Notes: generated from the letters alone by a model not told the origin. Counted from the first letter of the stretch, positions 25,039 to 34,738 are shown. The stretch: DNA of 34,866 nucleotides from an uncultured bacterium (GCA_903825575.1 CAIKAW010000093.1:1-34866), one strand, 5' to 3'. Made by a program: numbers and translations.

Positions 25039-25905
25039 GTGAGCGCTTCGGGTGACCTGATCGAGGGCGACGCTCCGTATATAGATCCTGTGCGGGCGGC
25101 GGCTCTTCACCGACGTTCGCTGCGGAGCAGTGTTGTCGCGACAGTGAGTACGGTCGTATTCCTGATTGCCGTGGGGTTCGCGACGGTGAATGCGCCGGGC
25201 TGGGCGTCGGTGCGCTATTGGTTCTTCAACGGATCGGCATTCCGTGCGTCAGTTGGCTCGGTGGCCAGCGCGTTTTTGCTAAACGTGAAGATCTTCTTGG
25301 TAGCCGAAGTATTCATTTTGGTGCTGTCATTGGTAGTTGCCCTGATTCGGGTATCGACTGCGCCGGTCCTGATGCCGCTGCGCTTTGTCGCGACGGTGTT
25401 CACCGACGTGTTTCGGGGCACCCCGACTCTGCTTGTTGTTTACCTGTTGGGTTTTGGGATGCCGGCTCTGCAGATCAAGGGATTGCCTAACGATCCGGTC
25501 ATCTGGGGAACGATCGCACTTGTACTGTCGTATACGGCGTACGTGGCCGAAGTATTCCGGGCGGGCATCCGTTCGATTCATCCGAGCCAGCGGGCGGCGG
25601 CCCGGAGCTTGGGTCTGAATGTTTCGCAGACGATGCGGTTCGTGGTCTTGCCTCAGGCAGTGCGTCGGATCGCTCCACCTTTGCTCAACGACTTCGTGTC
25701 GTTGCAGAAGGACACGGCTTTGGTTTCGGTTCTCGGACCAATCGAGGCGCTGCGGGCGGCCGAGATCTACTCAGCTTCGAAGTTCAACTACACCGCAATC
25801 GTTGTCGCAGCCTTACTGTTCATCGCGGTCACGATTCCGTTAGCGCGCTTCACTGATTGGCTCTCTGATCGTCAAGAACGGCGCGACCGAGGAACGGCCC
25901 GGTGA
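25039..25905 (+). CDS. Amino-acid ABC transporter permease (HisM/GlnP type)
   Basis: A 288-residue membrane subunit. A ~35-residue cytoplasmic N-terminus leads to about six helices. The cytoplasmic EAA loop, EVFRAGIRSIHPSQRAAARSLG (core AGIRSIHPSQRAAARSLG), contacts the ATPase, and DVFRGTP upstream is typical of the polar amino-acid group. GTG start 37 bases after the binding-protein stop; its own stop overlaps the ATPase GTG (GTGA). With one permease gene the transporter is probably a homodimer. Confidence 0.93.
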   Translation: MSASGDLIEGDAPYIDPVRAAALHRRSLRSSVVATVSTVVFLIAVGFATVNAPGWASVRYWFFNGSAFRASVGSVASAFLLNVKIFLVAEVFILVLSLVVALIRVSTAPVLMPLRFVATVFTDVFRGTPTLLVVYLLGFGMPALQIKGLPNDPVIWGTIALVLSYTAYVAEVFRAGIRSIHPSQRAAARSLGLNVSQTMRFVVLPQAVRRIAPPLLNDFVSLQKDTALVSVLGPIEALRAAEIYSASKFNYTAIVVAALLFIAVTIPLARFTDWLSDRQERRDRGTAR

Positions 25906-26639
25906 CCGCCTTGCTGCACGTGAACGGGGTGCACAAGGCATTCGGCACGAATCCGGTACTGCGCGGACTTGAGGTGTCGTTAGAGCCGCACGAAGTTGTC
26001 GCCTTGATCGGTTCGTCAGGTTCTGGCAAGTCCACCCTCCTGCGTTGTGTGAATGGGCTCGAGTCCATCGACGCTGGCAAGATCATGCTTGGCGACGTCG
26101 AGGTTTCCGCGCTCGATGCGGATCTTGACGTGGTTCGTCGACGAGTTGGGATTGTGTTTCAGGCGTACAACCTGTTCCCGCACATGTCGGTGCTGGCCAA
26201 TGTCACGCTCGCACCCATTCGAGTACTGCGTCATTCGCGCAAACAGGCCGAAGGCGCGGCGCTGGAACTTCTAGCTCGACTTGGGCTGGCCGAAAAGGCG
26301 CGGCAGTATCCCGACCAGTTATCTGGGGGACAGCAGCAACGGGTTGCCATTGCCCGGGCCTTAGCGATGCAGCCCGAATTGCTGTTACTTGACGAAGTGA
26401 CATCCGCGCTGGACCCCGAACTCGTCGGAGAAGTTCTGGACGTAATTCGTGATCTCAAGGCCGGCGGTATGACGATCTTGATGGCCACCCACGAGATGGC
26501 TTTTGCCCGCGAGGTGGCAGACCGAGTGTGCTTCCTAGATCGGGGTCGGGTGCTCGAGTCAGGCCCCCCGGGGGAAATCTTCGAGAACCCAGCCGAACCA
26601 CGTACGAGGGAGTTTCTCGACCGCTTCCTGAGCGGCTAG
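25902..26639 (+). CDS. Amino-acid ABC transporter ATP-binding protein (GlnQ type)
   Basis: A 245-residue ABC ATPase. Walker A GSSGSGKST at ~37-45, the Q-loop in VFQAYNLFPHMSV, signature LSGGQQQRVAIARAL, Walker B LLLLDEVTSALD and the switch His in MATHEMAFA are all intact, and the sequence follows the GlnQ/HisP group. It completes the importer, energising uptake for the permease dimer. GTG start in the GTGA overlap. A hairpin follows the stop. Confidence 0.95.
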   Translation: MTALLHVNGVHKAFGTNPVLRGLEVSLEPHEVVALIGSSGSGKSTLLRCVNGLESIDAGKIMLGDVEVSALDADLDVVRRRVGIVFQAYNLFPHMSVLANVTLAPIRVLRHSRKQAEGAALELLARLGLAEKARQYPDQLSGGQQQRVAIARALAMQPELLLLDEVTSALDPELVGEVLDVIRDLKAGGMTILMATHEMAFAREVADRVCFLDRGRVLESGPPGEIFENPAEPRTREFLDRFLSG

Positions 26640-26642
26640 TCG

Positions 26643-26675
26643 CGCCCAGTGCTAAGTGAGCATTAGGACTGGGCG
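26643..26675 (+). terminator. Hairpin after the ABC operon
   Basis: CGCCCAGT (26643-26650) pairs with ACTGGGCG (26668-26675), and an inner CTAA/TTAG extends the stem. It begins four bases after the ATPase stop and lacks a T-run. A second small hairpin (CGGCC-cttt-GGCCG, 26714-26727) lies nearer the glycosidase gene. Confidence 0.6.
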
Positions 26676-26766
26676 AACGCCACGCCGAAATGCCCCCTTC
26701 TGGTCAAGCAGGGCGGCCCTTTGGCCGACAATGTAGAAATACCGTTTCCCCCGGTGAGGAGTCTTG

Positions 26767-29700
26767 TTGCGTCGCGCCGTCCGACTATCCAGCGTGGTCG
26801 TGACGACCGCGCTCGTGGCCGTCGGCCTCGTCGGCCCCGCCTCGGGCACCAGTTCAACTAGCGCCGCGCCCTCCGTCACTGTCTCGTCGGGGGTCCCGAC
26901 AGTGGTTGCTCCGCGCGCCATGGTGACCGGATGGGTCCCCTACTGGAACACCCCAGCTGGGCTCGCGATCGTGTCGGCGAACTCCAAGATCTTCAGCGAT
27001 GTGTCGCCGTTCTGGTTTGACGCCCGTGGAACGGCTCCGACCATCCACTTGCTGAACGAGTACTCCACCTCGACCGCAACCCTGTCTGCTGTTGCGGCGT
27101 TTCACGCGCTTGGTCTCAAGGTGATTCCTACCGTGACAGATGGAACCGGCTGGATGCAGATGTCCAACCAGTTGTCGACGGTGTCCGGCCGGGCCACAAT
27201 TGTTAATGCCCTAGTTTCGTTAGCCAAGGCTTACAAGTTCGACGGGATTGATCTGGACTGGGAGCAGTTCGCTTTCAACGATGGTTCCAGCACCTGGCCA
27301 ACTACGCGAGTTCGTTGGATTGCCTTTGTGAAGTCGTTAGCTGCAGCGTTGCACGCGAATCACAAGTTGCTTTCAATCACGGTTCCAGCCGGGTACCCAA
27401 CCGGTGGTGATTCGACTGGCTACTACGTCTACGCCTGGAGCGTTATTGGCCCGGTCATCGACCGGATGCGAATCATGACCTACGACTACTCGCCGTCGGT
27501 CCCTGGTCCAATCGGGCCTTTCCCGTGGGTGGATTTGATCGCTAAGTACGCGGTTACCCAAGTGGCCGCGAGCAAGATTCAAATCGGCGTCGCAAGCTAC
27601 GGCCGCGACTGGGTCTGGTCTTCTGCTGGCTCTTGCCCGACGTTGGCACCCGCAGGGGCAACGACCGCGCAAGCCAACGACTTGCTAAACGTCGAGTTGC
27701 CGTGGGCTCGTAACCGCCATGAGTTCGATTCGCGGGGTGCCGCTAACTATGTCCAAACGTTGTTCAAGGACGCCGTAGCCACCAATCCGGCCATCACACT
27801 GGTGCAAGCCCCTGTATCAACGTGGGACAACACCCAGAAGGAACGCACCTTCGCCTATCAGGTGAAGTTTGCCGGTCGCCGCCAACCGGCTAGCGTCGCG
27901 ATTGGGACGGTAGGGGGCTTGGTTGGGACCTCGACGGTGCAGTTGGCGACAACCGTAGGCGTGGTCCCGGGAGCCAAGGCCACTGGCACTGGAATCGCTG
28001 CCGGGGCTACCGTCACGACGCTCGTTGGAAACACGGTCACGCTCAGTGCCAAGAACACCGCCGCAGTGACCGGGAGCCTGACGTTCACGCATCCGGTCAC
28101 CACTCATGTCACCACCGCTGCGACAGGTAGCGACACTGTCGCGACAATCACCGTCGCCTCCGCGACCGGCATTGTTGTGGGAGCGCTCGCCACTGGCACC
28201 GGGATCGCTGCCGGCGCCACAGTGAAGACGATCGTCGGCACCACCGTGACTCTCTCGGCCGCTAATACTGCGGCGGTAACTGGTTCCGTGGACTTCGCAA
28301 CAACAGCGACGGTGACCGCCAAGTCCGCCGCGGCAGGATTGCTCACGGGAACCAAGACGATCATCGTCGGCTCGACGACCGGCATTACTACCGGAGCCGC
28401 AGTATCGGGCACTGGCATTGGCAAAGGTGCGACTGTCGTATCCCGTTCCGGGAACACTGTGACTTTGTCGGTCGCGAGTACCTCTTCGGGCAATGCGAGC
28501 ATCACGTTCAAACCCGCCCCTGTTGCTACGTCGTGCACGATCTCGCGCGTTGGCTGGTACTCCGAAGCCCAAGCGGCTCTAGCTAGAGCAACGCTGGTCA
28601 ACAAGTACCACCTTGGCGGCATCGCACAATGGACGATCGGCGGCGAGGATGTCACGCAGTGGGCCGGACTCAACGCCTACGCAAAATCCATTGCTGCCGT
28701 TCCATCGGTTGTCACCCTGACCGGTCCTGGTCTGCTCAACGCCAGCCAAGCTGGCACTCTGAGCGGCTCGGTCACATTCAAGGGCGTCGCATTGACCAGC
28801 ACAGTCGTCAACGTGCAGGAACTAGCTCCCGGCAAGACCGTGTGGGTCGCAGCGGGCACGACCACCACGGATGCAACCGGGCATTTCACCCTGCCTCTGT
28901 CTGGACAGCCGGATAACTTCTCGTGGCGAGTTACCGCACCAGGTGATGGCTGGGCGCGAAGTTCGGCAACAGCAACTGGTGCGACTTCCGTTGCCGTTGC
29001 CGCCGTCATCGCCGCGACCGCGCCGCGAGTGCTGCTTCCTGCGACCCCGTCGACGCTTTCTGCGACCGTCCGGTTCAAGGGCGCATTGCTTGCTGCAACA
29101 CCCGTTAAGTTGCAGGTCCAACGCATTGGTTCAAGTACGTGGACCACACTGCCGTCGGTCACGACGAACGCCGTCGGGGTGGCCGCCATCCCAATTCCTG
29201 GCCAGAGCGCTGACTTCAACTGGCAGGTTAGCGTTGGCGGCGACGGGTTTACCCGCCTCCCGGCGCTGGCCAAGGGAACGATCGGGATAGCAATGCCCGC
29301 GACGGTTAGGGCAGCGGGCGCCGCGATCTTGGCGTACGGCGCACTCAACCCGATTCACGGGACGATCACGTTCAAGGGCGCAGCTGTGGTCGCCAAACTC
29401 ACGGTCCAGGTTCACACTGTTGGTGCGACCACGTGGCGCACTGTCGGCACGACCACCACTAGTGCAACCGGCACATTTGTCTTCTCGATTCCTGGTCAGG
29501 CCCGCAGTTATGTGTGGCAGGTAGTAGTCCCGAAAGACGTCTACACCCGACTTGCGACTATCTATAGCGCGACGACCCGGGTGCGGGTTGGCGTTACGGC
29601 CACGCCTCGGGCAGCGATAGTTAAGAAGGGTGCGCGCCCGGTTATCACCGGCGCAATATTGCCGGCCATTGCCGGATACCAGGTCGTGTTGAGACGCTGG

Positions 29701-29877
29701 AACGGAAAGTCATGGGCGTTACAGACTTCGACCACGGCTGGAGCAAAAGGCACTTACACACTTACCGGCTCACCACTGATGAGTGGGACATTCCGGTACT
29801 TGGTACAGGCCTATCCACCTACTGGCGCACCGAACCTGATTGGTTCCAGTCCTGTCGTCACAGTCAGAGTCGGCTAG
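26767..29877 (+). CDS. Large secreted GH18-type glycosidase with inserted repeats and C-terminal beta-modules
   Basis: A ~1036-residue secreted protein. Residues ~1-28 are a signal peptide. A GH18-like (chitinase/SleL-YaaH type) barrel starts at GWVPYWN and carries the catalytic DGIDLDWE (D159-E166, proton donor E166). The barrel is interrupted at ~388-582 by three ~55-residue repeats and then resumes with VGWYSEAQAA and GGIAQWTIGGED (W622), the last barrel strand. Four beta-sandwich-like modules follow (~646-1036), each with a pattern such as G-x-V-T-F-K-G and a W-x-V strand. Likely acts on peptidoglycan or chitin-like polymers outside the cell. GAGGAG at 26756-26761 best fits the TTG at 26767 (a TTG at 26764 is too close). 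No sortase or anchoring motif seen. Confidence 0.88.
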   Translation: MRRAVRLSSVVVTTALVAVGLVGPASGTSSTSAAPSVTVSSGVPTVVAPRAMVTGWVPYWNTPAGLAIVSANSKIFSDVSPFWFDARGTAPTIHLLNEYSTSTATLSAVAAFHALGLKVIPTVTDGTGWMQMSNQLSTVSGRATIVNALVSLAKAYKFDGIDLDWEQFAFNDGSSTWPTTRVRWIAFVKSLAAALHANHKLLSITVPAGYPTGGDSTGYYVYAWSVIGPVIDRMRIMTYDYSPSVPGPIGPFPWVDLIAKYAVTQVAASKIQIGVASYGRDWVWSSAGSCPTLAPAGATTAQANDLLNVELPWARNRHEFDSRGAANYVQTLFKDAVATNPAITLVQAPVSTWDNTQKERTFAYQVKFAGRRQPASVAIGTVGGLVGTSTVQLATTVGVVPGAKATGTGIAAGATVTTLVGNTVTLSAKNTAAVTGSLTFTHPVTTHVTTAATGSDTVATITVASATGIVVGALATGTGIAAGATVKTIVGTTVTLSAANTAAVTGSVDFATTATVTAKSAAAGLLTGTKTIIVGSTTGITTGAAVSGTGIGKGATVVSRSGNTVTLSVASTSSGNASITFKPAPVATSCTISRVGWYSEAQAALARATLVNKYHLGGIAQWTIGGEDVTQWAGLNAYAKSIAAVPSVVTLTGPGLLNASQAGTLSGSVTFKGVALTSTVVNVQELAPGKTVWVAAGTTTTDATGHFTLPLSGQPDNFSWRVTAPGDGWARSSATATGATSVAVAAVIAATAPRVLLPATPSTLSATVRFKGALLAATPVKLQVQRIGSSTWTTLPSVTTNAVGVAAIPIPGQSADFNWQVSVGGDGFTRLPALAKGTIGIAMPATVRAAGAAILAYGALNPIHGTITFKGAAVVAKLTVQVHTVGATTWRTVGTTTTSATGTFVFSIPGQARSYVWQVVVPKDVYTRLATIYSATTRVRVGVTATPRAAIVKKGARPVITGAILPAIAGYQVVLRRWNGKSWALQTSTTAGAKGTYTLTGSPLMSGTFRYLVQAYPPTGAPNLIGSSPVVTVRVG
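27928..28509 (+). repeat. Three tandem ~55-residue repeats inside the GH18 barrel gene
   Basis: The units run about 27928-28089, 28132-28296 and 28351-28509, joined by short Thr/Ala linkers. Each has the pattern ATGTGIAAGA-x-V...GNTVTLS...SG-x-x-TF. Units 1 and 2 are closest also in DNA; unit 3 is more divergent. Similar glycine/threonine repeats are common in phage tail and surface proteins. Confidence 0.85.
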
Positions 29878-31628
29878 TCCTTCAGTGAAAGCAAGCAGAT
29901 CTGCGGCAGTTCGAACCAACGCAAGGTCTCGAAGTCTGAACTCACATCACTGAGATGATCATCTACGGGTAGGTCTGGCAAAGAAAGCAACAGGTCGTGC
30001 GCGGCCGACAGGTGTTCGGCCAGAGCACTCTCAGGTAGCCGGTCCTGGTGGTGCGGGTACGTCAATTCGCCGTCGGTGTCGTAGTGGACTTGGGCGAGTC
30101 GCAACGGCGGTTCCACTGGTCCGTTGCGATGTTGCCAAAGTCCACTGACCACATTGAATCGATAGTCCGGCAATAGTCTCCAGCCGTGGTCGGCAACGAG
30201 TGCCACGGCCTCAACCACGTACCGGAACACGGCTTCGCTTATGAAGTAGTTGAAGTTGACTCGTACCCACCCGGGCTTGATTCCCTCGCAACCGCCCGTG
30301 ATTTCGCGTTCGAACTGGTGCGACAGTTCTAGGTCGATTCCGAGAAGTCGGTGACCGTAGGGGCCGGCGCACGAACATCCGCCGCGGCTCTGAATGCCAA
30401 ATAGGTCATTGAGAATTGCGACCACAAGATTGTGGTGCAGATAGCGCCCACCGGGTCGGCGAACCGTGAACGAGACGATGGAAAGTCGCTCGGCGTTCAG
30501 ATTCCCGAGGATGTCGATGTCTGGATGCGCGTGCCACGCAGCAACAGCACGACGGATCAAGTCGTGTTCGTGGGCACGAATTACGTCGACGCCGACCGCT
30601 TGCTTCAGTTGCATTACTAGTCCGGCGCGAATCGACTCGACGATAGCGGGCGTGCCGCCCTCTTCGCGGTGGATCGGGTCGGACAGGTAGGCGTGTTCAG
30701 AAGGATTCACGTAGCTGACCGTTCCCCCGCCGACTACGTCGGGGACTGAGTTGGTCAACAGTTCACGGCGCATCACCAGTACCCCGGGAGTGCCGGGGCC
30801 GCCAACGAATTTGTGAGGTGAAAAGAAGATCGCGTCCTTATATGCCAGCGGATGATCATCACATTCAGGGTTCATGTCGATGGTGATGTAAGGCGCAGCG
30901 GCAGCGAAGTCCCAGAACGCGAGCGCGCCGGCTTCATGGAGGATCTGGGTGATTCGGTGAGTGTCGCTGACGATGCCGGTGACGTTGCTAGCTGCGCTGA
31001 ACGATCCGATGAGCAACGGGCGGTCCGCGTACTTCTGAAGTTCGGCGGCAAGTCGATCAGCATCGATATGACCGTCTGCGTCCTCCGGAATCTGGACGAC
31101 ATCGGCGATTGATTCGCGCCAAGGCAGTTCGTTGCTGTGATGCTCGAACGGTCCGATGAAAACGACCGGGCGCTCGGCAACGGGAATCGCATCAAGCAGG
31201 TGGTACTTGGCTGATAGGTCCGCGGGTAACCGCAGGTTCATAATCCCGATCAACCGATCAATCGCGCCGGTCGTGCCGGAACCTGCGAATATGACAGCGG
31301 TTGAGTCATCGCCATTTACGGCCGAGTGGATGATCTTGCGGGCGTCCTCGCGCAGTCGGGTGGTCTGCAGTCCGGTGCCGCTTGACTCGGTGTGGGTGTT
31401 GGCGTATCGCGGCAGCACCTCGGCGCGGATGAAGTCCTCGATAAATGACAAGGCCCTCCCGCTGGCCGTGTAGTCGGCGTAGGTGACCCGGCGGGCACCG
31501 AAGGGACCCCACATCACCTGGTCGTCGCCGATGACCGAGTCGCGGATTCGGGCCAGCAACGCCGACTCGGGCAGGTCGGTGGCGGGCGCGGGAATATCGG
31601 CGTGCCAGTGCTCGGCGCCCGGTTGCAT
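29874..31628 (-). CDS. Class V aminotransferase / cysteine-desulfurase-like protein with C-terminal extension
   Basis: A 584-residue PLP enzyme. The fold-type I domain shows FAGSGTTGAIDRL (cofactor phosphate loop), GPFEHHSNELPW, WDFAAAAPY (PLP Asp) and FFSPHKFVGGPGTPG with the Schiff-base Lys. A Cys-rich segment RGGCSCAGPYGH (~430) sits where SufS-type desulfurases have the RxGxHCAxP persulfide Cys. About 130 residues follow the usual end of the domain, with no recognised fold. It is longer than SufS or CsdA (~400), and no Suf or Isc partner genes are nearby. It could be a desulfurase or a Cys-C-S lyase; I cannot decide. It ends in the same CTAG as the glycosidase stop. Confidence 0.82.
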   Translation of the reverse strand: MQPGAEHWHADIPAPATDLPESALLARIRDSVIGDDQVMWGPFGARRVTYADYTASGRALSFIEDFIRAEVLPRYANTHTESSGTGLQTTRLREDARKIIHSAVNGDDSTAVIFAGSGTTGAIDRLIGIMNLRLPADLSAKYHLLDAIPVAERPVVFIGPFEHHSNELPWRESIADVVQIPEDADGHIDADRLAAELQKYADRPLLIGSFSAASNVTGIVSDTHRITQILHEAGALAFWDFAAAAPYITIDMNPECDDHPLAYKDAIFFSPHKFVGGPGTPGVLVMRRELLTNSVPDVVGGGTVSYVNPSEHAYLSDPIHREEGGTPAIVESIRAGLVMQLKQAVGVDVIRAHEHDLIRRAVAAWHAHPDIDILGNLNAERLSIVSFTVRRPGGRYLHHNLVVAILNDLFGIQSRGGCSCAGPYGHRLLGIDLELSHQFEREITGGCEGIKPGWVRVNFNYFISEAVFRYVVEAVALVADHGWRLLPDYRFNVVSGLWQHRNGPVEPPLRLAQVHYDTDGELTYPHHQDRLPESALAEHLSAAHDLLLSLPDLPVDDHLSDVSSDFETLRWFELPQICLLSLKD

Positions 31629-31662
31629 GCTCTGAGACTACGGCTGGTGGGATCATGGGCAA

Positions 31663-31947
31663 ATGAGCCTGGCCCCTAGCGAGTTAGTGGAGTCCCAGAC
31701 TTCCGAGCGCCTAGAGGCCCCGTGGGTGACGATCGTCTGGGATGACCCGATCAATCTCATGGCCTATGTCACCCACGTGTTTATGACCTACTTCCGCTAT
31801 CCAAAGGAAAAGGCCGAATCCCTGATGTTGGCTGTTCACCAAGAAGGCCGGGCGGCTGTCTCGGCGGGCACCCGCGAAGAGATGGAGCGCGACGTCACTG
31901 CCATGCATGGCTATGGACTCTGGGCGACATTGCAGCAGGACAACTGA
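31663..31947 (+). CDS. clpS: ClpS adaptor of the ClpAP/ClpCP protease
   Basis: A 94-residue ClpS protein, which hands N-end-rule substrates to the Clp protease. The conserved core [16 protein letters not shown], the [10 protein letters not shown] helix and [15 protein letters not shown] are clear. The divergent aminotransferase starts 34 bases away. It is followed by the DUF2017 gene after one base, the usual actinobacterial order. Confidence 0.95.
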   Translation: MSLAPSELVESQTSERLEAPWVTIVWDDPINLMAYVTHVFMTYFRYPKEKAESLMLAVHQEGRAAVSAGTREEMERDVTAMHGYGLWATLQQDN

Positions 31948-31948
31948 C

Positions 31949-32485
31949 GTGGAGGCCTTTAAAGCGTCCAGGCAGGGTCGAGTTACGGCAAGGATTAGCG
32001 CCGACGAGCGTGACTACCTCCTCTACCTGCTGGCCGAACTTGAACCAGTGCTGGCGCCACTGCCAGTGGCTGCCGATCAGGACCCGCTGGCTGCCATGGT
32101 GGGGATCTCCTCGGCTGTGCGACCTGACGAGCCTGGGGTATTGCGTTTGTTTCCTGATGCCTACGCCGACCCGGACGCCGCTGCAGAGTTTCGCCGGTTC
32201 ACCGAACAAGGGTTACGCGAAGCCAAGACTGCGTCGCTACAAACGATGCGCGAAACATTGGTCGGCAGCGGCGAGAAGGTAGTGCTCAGTCGTCCGCAGG
32301 CCGAAGGCTGGATCTCAACGCTTAACGATCTGAGGCTTCTGATGGGCACCAGGCTCGGCGTTACCGCCGAATTCAGTTTTGGGGCTGAGGCAGACCCGCA
32401 GGATCCGGCCACGCTTGCTGCTGCCACGTATGAATTCCTCGGTTGGGTGCAGGGCACGCTCCTGTTCGCGCTAGACGGAGCCTAG
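31949..32485 (+). CDS. DUF2017 family protein
   Basis: A 178-residue protein of DUF2017, a family found next to clpS in actinobacteria; function unknown. Mainly helical, with acidic and Leu-rich stretches ([19 protein letters not shown]), [19 protein letters not shown] in the middle, and [14 protein letters not shown] near the end. The start is GTG 31949, one base after the clpS stop; a longer frame lies inside clpS and is unlikely. Probably co-expressed with clpS. Confidence 0.88.
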   Translation: MEAFKASRQGRVTARISADERDYLLYLLAELEPVLAPLPVAADQDPLAAMVGISSAVRPDEPGVLRLFPDAYADPDAAAEFRRFTEQGLREAKTASLQTMRETLVGSGEKVVLSRPQAEGWISTLNDLRLLMGTRLGVTAEFSFGAEADPQDPATLAAATYEFLGWVQGTLLFALDGA

Positions 32486-32540
32486 GGTTAGCGTTCGGTT
32501 ACCCGTTCGGCATGGCGGAAGAAGGGTTGGGCGGTCAGTT

Positions 32541-33359
32541 GTGGGCTTGAGTTCCCCAGCGGCTTCGGCCCCCATCGGCATCTTCGACTCCGGCGTCGGA
32601 GGCCTTACTGTCGCCCGAGCGATTCTCGATCAATTGCCAGACGAGGCGATCCGCTATGTCGGCGACACAGCCCGTGGACCTTATGGCCCCCGTCCGATTG
32701 CCGAGGTGCGCGAGTTCGCGCTCGACGTAATGGACGAACTTGTAGCCGCGGGCGTGAAACTTCTAGTGATCGCGTGCAATTCGGCGAGTGCTGCGGTGCT
32801 ACGTGATGCCCGCGAACGCTACGACGTGCCAGTGGTCGAGGTGATTCAGCCGGCTGTACGTCGCGCAGTGCACACCACGCGCAGTGGCCGCGTCGGCGTG
32901 ATCGGTACGCGTGCAACGATCACGAGCGGTGCGTACGAGGACGCGTTCGCAGCCGCGCCACATCTACAACTGACCAGCCAGGCTTGCCCGCGGTTCGTTG
33001 AGTTCGTCGAGGCCGGCGTCACCAGTGGCCCAGAACTTCTGGCAATTGCACATGAGTACCTCGAGCCGCTTGTCGCGGCCGACATCGACACCCTCGTGCT
33101 CGGCTGCACCCACTATCCGTTGCTTACTGGTGTGATCTCCTACGTTGTTGGTCAGGACGTGGCTCTGGTGTCCAGCGCCGAGGAGACAGCCAAGGACGTC
33201 TACCGCACGCTGGTCGCTAACAATCTGGTTCGACCAAGTAGCGGCCCGCCGCCCGAGCACCATTTCATCGCCACGGGCGATCCCGTTTCTTTTGCCGCAC
33301 TCGGTCGCCGGTTCCTCGGCCCCGAGGTGCCGCACGTGGAGTCCAGGACTGCTGACTAG
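32541..33359 (+). CDS. murI: Glutamate racemase
   Basis: A 272-residue cytoplasmic enzyme that makes D-glutamate for peptidoglycan, using two Cys as acid and base. [12 protein letters not shown] (Asp16, Ser17), [18 protein letters not shown] (Cys79) and LGCTHYP (Cys189) are intact, and the length is normal. The start is GTG 32541. The order murI, rph, rdgB is an old actinobacterial arrangement; in many species an MBL-fold gene lies between murI and rph, and here it is missing. Confidence 0.96.
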   Translation: MGLSSPAASAPIGIFDSGVGGLTVARAILDQLPDEAIRYVGDTARGPYGPRPIAEVREFALDVMDELVAAGVKLLVIACNSASAAVLRDARERYDVPVVEVIQPAVRRAVHTTRSGRVGVIGTRATITSGAYEDAFAAAPHLQLTSQACPRFVEFVEAGVTSGPELLAIAHEYLEPLVAADIDTLVLGCTHYPLLTGVISYVVGQDVALVSSAEETAKDVYRTLVANNLVRPSSGPPPEHHFIATGDPVSFAALGRRFLGPEVPHVESRTAD

Positions 33360-33369
33360 GCTCGGCGCC

Positions 33370-34110
33370 GTGAACAGATCAGACGGCCGAAGCGCCGACC
33401 AATTGCGCCCCATCAGTTTCCAGCGCGGGTGGCTAGACCACGGTGAGGGTTCGGTGCTCGTCGAGTTCGGCCGGACCCGGGTGCTGTGCGTCGCCTCGTT
33501 CACGCCGGGGGTCCCGCGTTGGATGAAGGGCTCCGGTCTCGGCTGGGTCACCGCCGAGTACGCGATGCTTCCGCGCTCTACCGACTCGCGCAGCGATCGC
33601 GAGTCGGTCAAGGGCAAACTCGGTGGCCGCACCCAGGAGATCTCGCGGCTGATCGGTCGCAGCCTGCGCGCCGTAATCGACGACAAGGTGCTCGGCGAGA
33701 ACACCATCGTGCTCGACTGCGACGTACTCCAGGCCGACGGTGGGACGCGCACTGCGGCGATTACTGGCGCCTATGTTGCACTCGCTGACGCACTTGTCTG
33801 GGCGAAGGCCAAGGGCCACGTCGCGCCAAACGCCAATCCGTTGCGCAGTTCGGTGGCAGCTGTCAGCGTCGGCATCATCGACGGTGAGCCGCGGCTCGAT
33901 TTGCACTACGAAGACGACGTACGTGCCGACACGGACATGAACGTCGTCATGACCGGCGACGGTCGTTTCATCGAGATTCAGGGAACCGCCGAAGGCGAGC
34001 CGTTCGACCGTGACCTATTGGATCAGCTGCTGGCACTTGCCGCCGCCGGCTGCACCGAAATCACTGCGCTGCAGATCGCCGCACTGGCGGTCCCGCTTCC
34101 GTCGAAATGA
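33370..34110 (+). CDS. rph: Ribonuclease PH
   Basis: A 246-residue phosphorolytic 3'-exoribonuclease that trims tRNA 3' ends. Marks are [22 protein letters not shown] at the start (core [18 protein letters not shown]), [14 protein letters not shown], the [17 protein letters not shown] phosphate-binding part and [19 protein letters not shown] 33370 gives the typical N-terminus and lies ten bases after the murI stop. Its stop overlaps the rdgB start (ATGA). Confidence 0.96.
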   Translation: MNRSDGRSADQLRPISFQRGWLDHGEGSVLVEFGRTRVLCVASFTPGVPRWMKGSGLGWVTAEYAMLPRSTDSRSDRESVKGKLGGRTQEISRLIGRSLRAVIDDKVLGENTIVLDCDVLQADGGTRTAAITGAYVALADALVWAKAKGHVAPNANPLRSSVAAVSVGIIDGEPRLDLHYEDDVRADTDMNVVMTGDGRFIEIQGTAEGEPFDRDLLDQLLALAAAGCTEITALQIAALAVPLPSK

Positions 34111-34733
34111 CCATTCCCCGCATCGTTCTGGCAACGCGTAACGCGCACAAGGTTGAGGAGTTCGCGCGCATCCTGGCCGCCGCCGGTTTGGTTGTGGAAC
34201 TTGTTGCGGTGTCGCAGTTTCCTGACATTCCCGATGTCGAAGAAACTGGCGCCACGTTCGCCGAGAACGCCTCGCTCAAAGCAACCACAATCGCCAATGC
34301 GACCGGTCTGCCGGCAGTTGCTGATGACTCAGGGCTGAGCGTCGACGCGTTGAACGGGATGCCAGGCGTGCTGTCGGCTCGGTGGTCAGGCCGACATGGT
34401 GACGACGCAGCAAACCTGCAGTTGGTGCTTGGGCAACTTCGCGATGTTCCGGCAGAGCGACGGGGTGCCCGCTTTGTGTGCGCGGCAGCCTTCGCGCTTC
34501 CGGCAGACGCCGCGGGGGAGCAGACCTCGCGAGTTGTCGAGGGCGAAGTCTTTGGCTCACTGACTTTCGAGCCGCGCGGATCAAATGGTTTTGGCTATGA
34601 CCCGATCTTCGTTCCGACCGGCGCCGCCCAAACGACCGCAGAACTATCGCCGGCCCAGAAAGATGCGATCTCGCATCGAGGCCAAGCCTTGCGCGCGCTC
34701 GTCCCGATCATTCGGGAACTTGTCTTGCAGTAG
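34107..34733 (+). CDS. rdgB: XTP/dITP diphosphatase (RdgB/HAM1 family)
   Basis: A 208-residue house-cleaning pyrophosphatase that hydrolyses dITP and XTP so they are not built into [15 protein letters not shown] (the T-x-N-x-x-K motif), [11 protein letters not shown], the [11 protein letters not shown] loop and the SHRGQAL motif are all present. The ATG is in a 4-base overlap with rph. The stop is five bases from the 3' end of a convergent tRNA gene. Confidence 0.96.
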   Translation: MTIPRIVLATRNAHKVEEFARILAAAGLVVELVAVSQFPDIPDVEETGATFAENASLKATTIANATGLPAVADDSGLSVDALNGMPGVLSARWSGRHGDDAANLQLVLGQLRDVPAERRGARFVCAAAFALPADAAGEQTSRVVEGEVFGSLTFEPRGSNGFGYDPIFVPTGAAQTTAELSPAQKDAISHRGQALRALVPIIRELVLQ

Positions 34734-34738
34734 TGCCT

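Noticed and set aside
26652-26921. Minus-strand 89-codon frame before the glycosidase
   Set aside because: It overlaps the signal-peptide coding region and the terminator hairpin, and shows no family signature.
27928-28509. Possible CRISPR or non-coding satellite array
   Set aside because: The repeats are in frame, imperfect in DNA, of ~165 bases, and encode a conserved protein pattern.
28104-28673. Minus-strand frame opposite the glycosidase repeats
   Set aside because: Val/Pro/Ala repeats mirror the coding repeats on the other strand; no start signal or independent family features.
33145-33369. N-terminal extension of ribonuclease PH
   Set aside because: It lies wholly inside murI in another frame; GTG 33370 gives the family-typical start.
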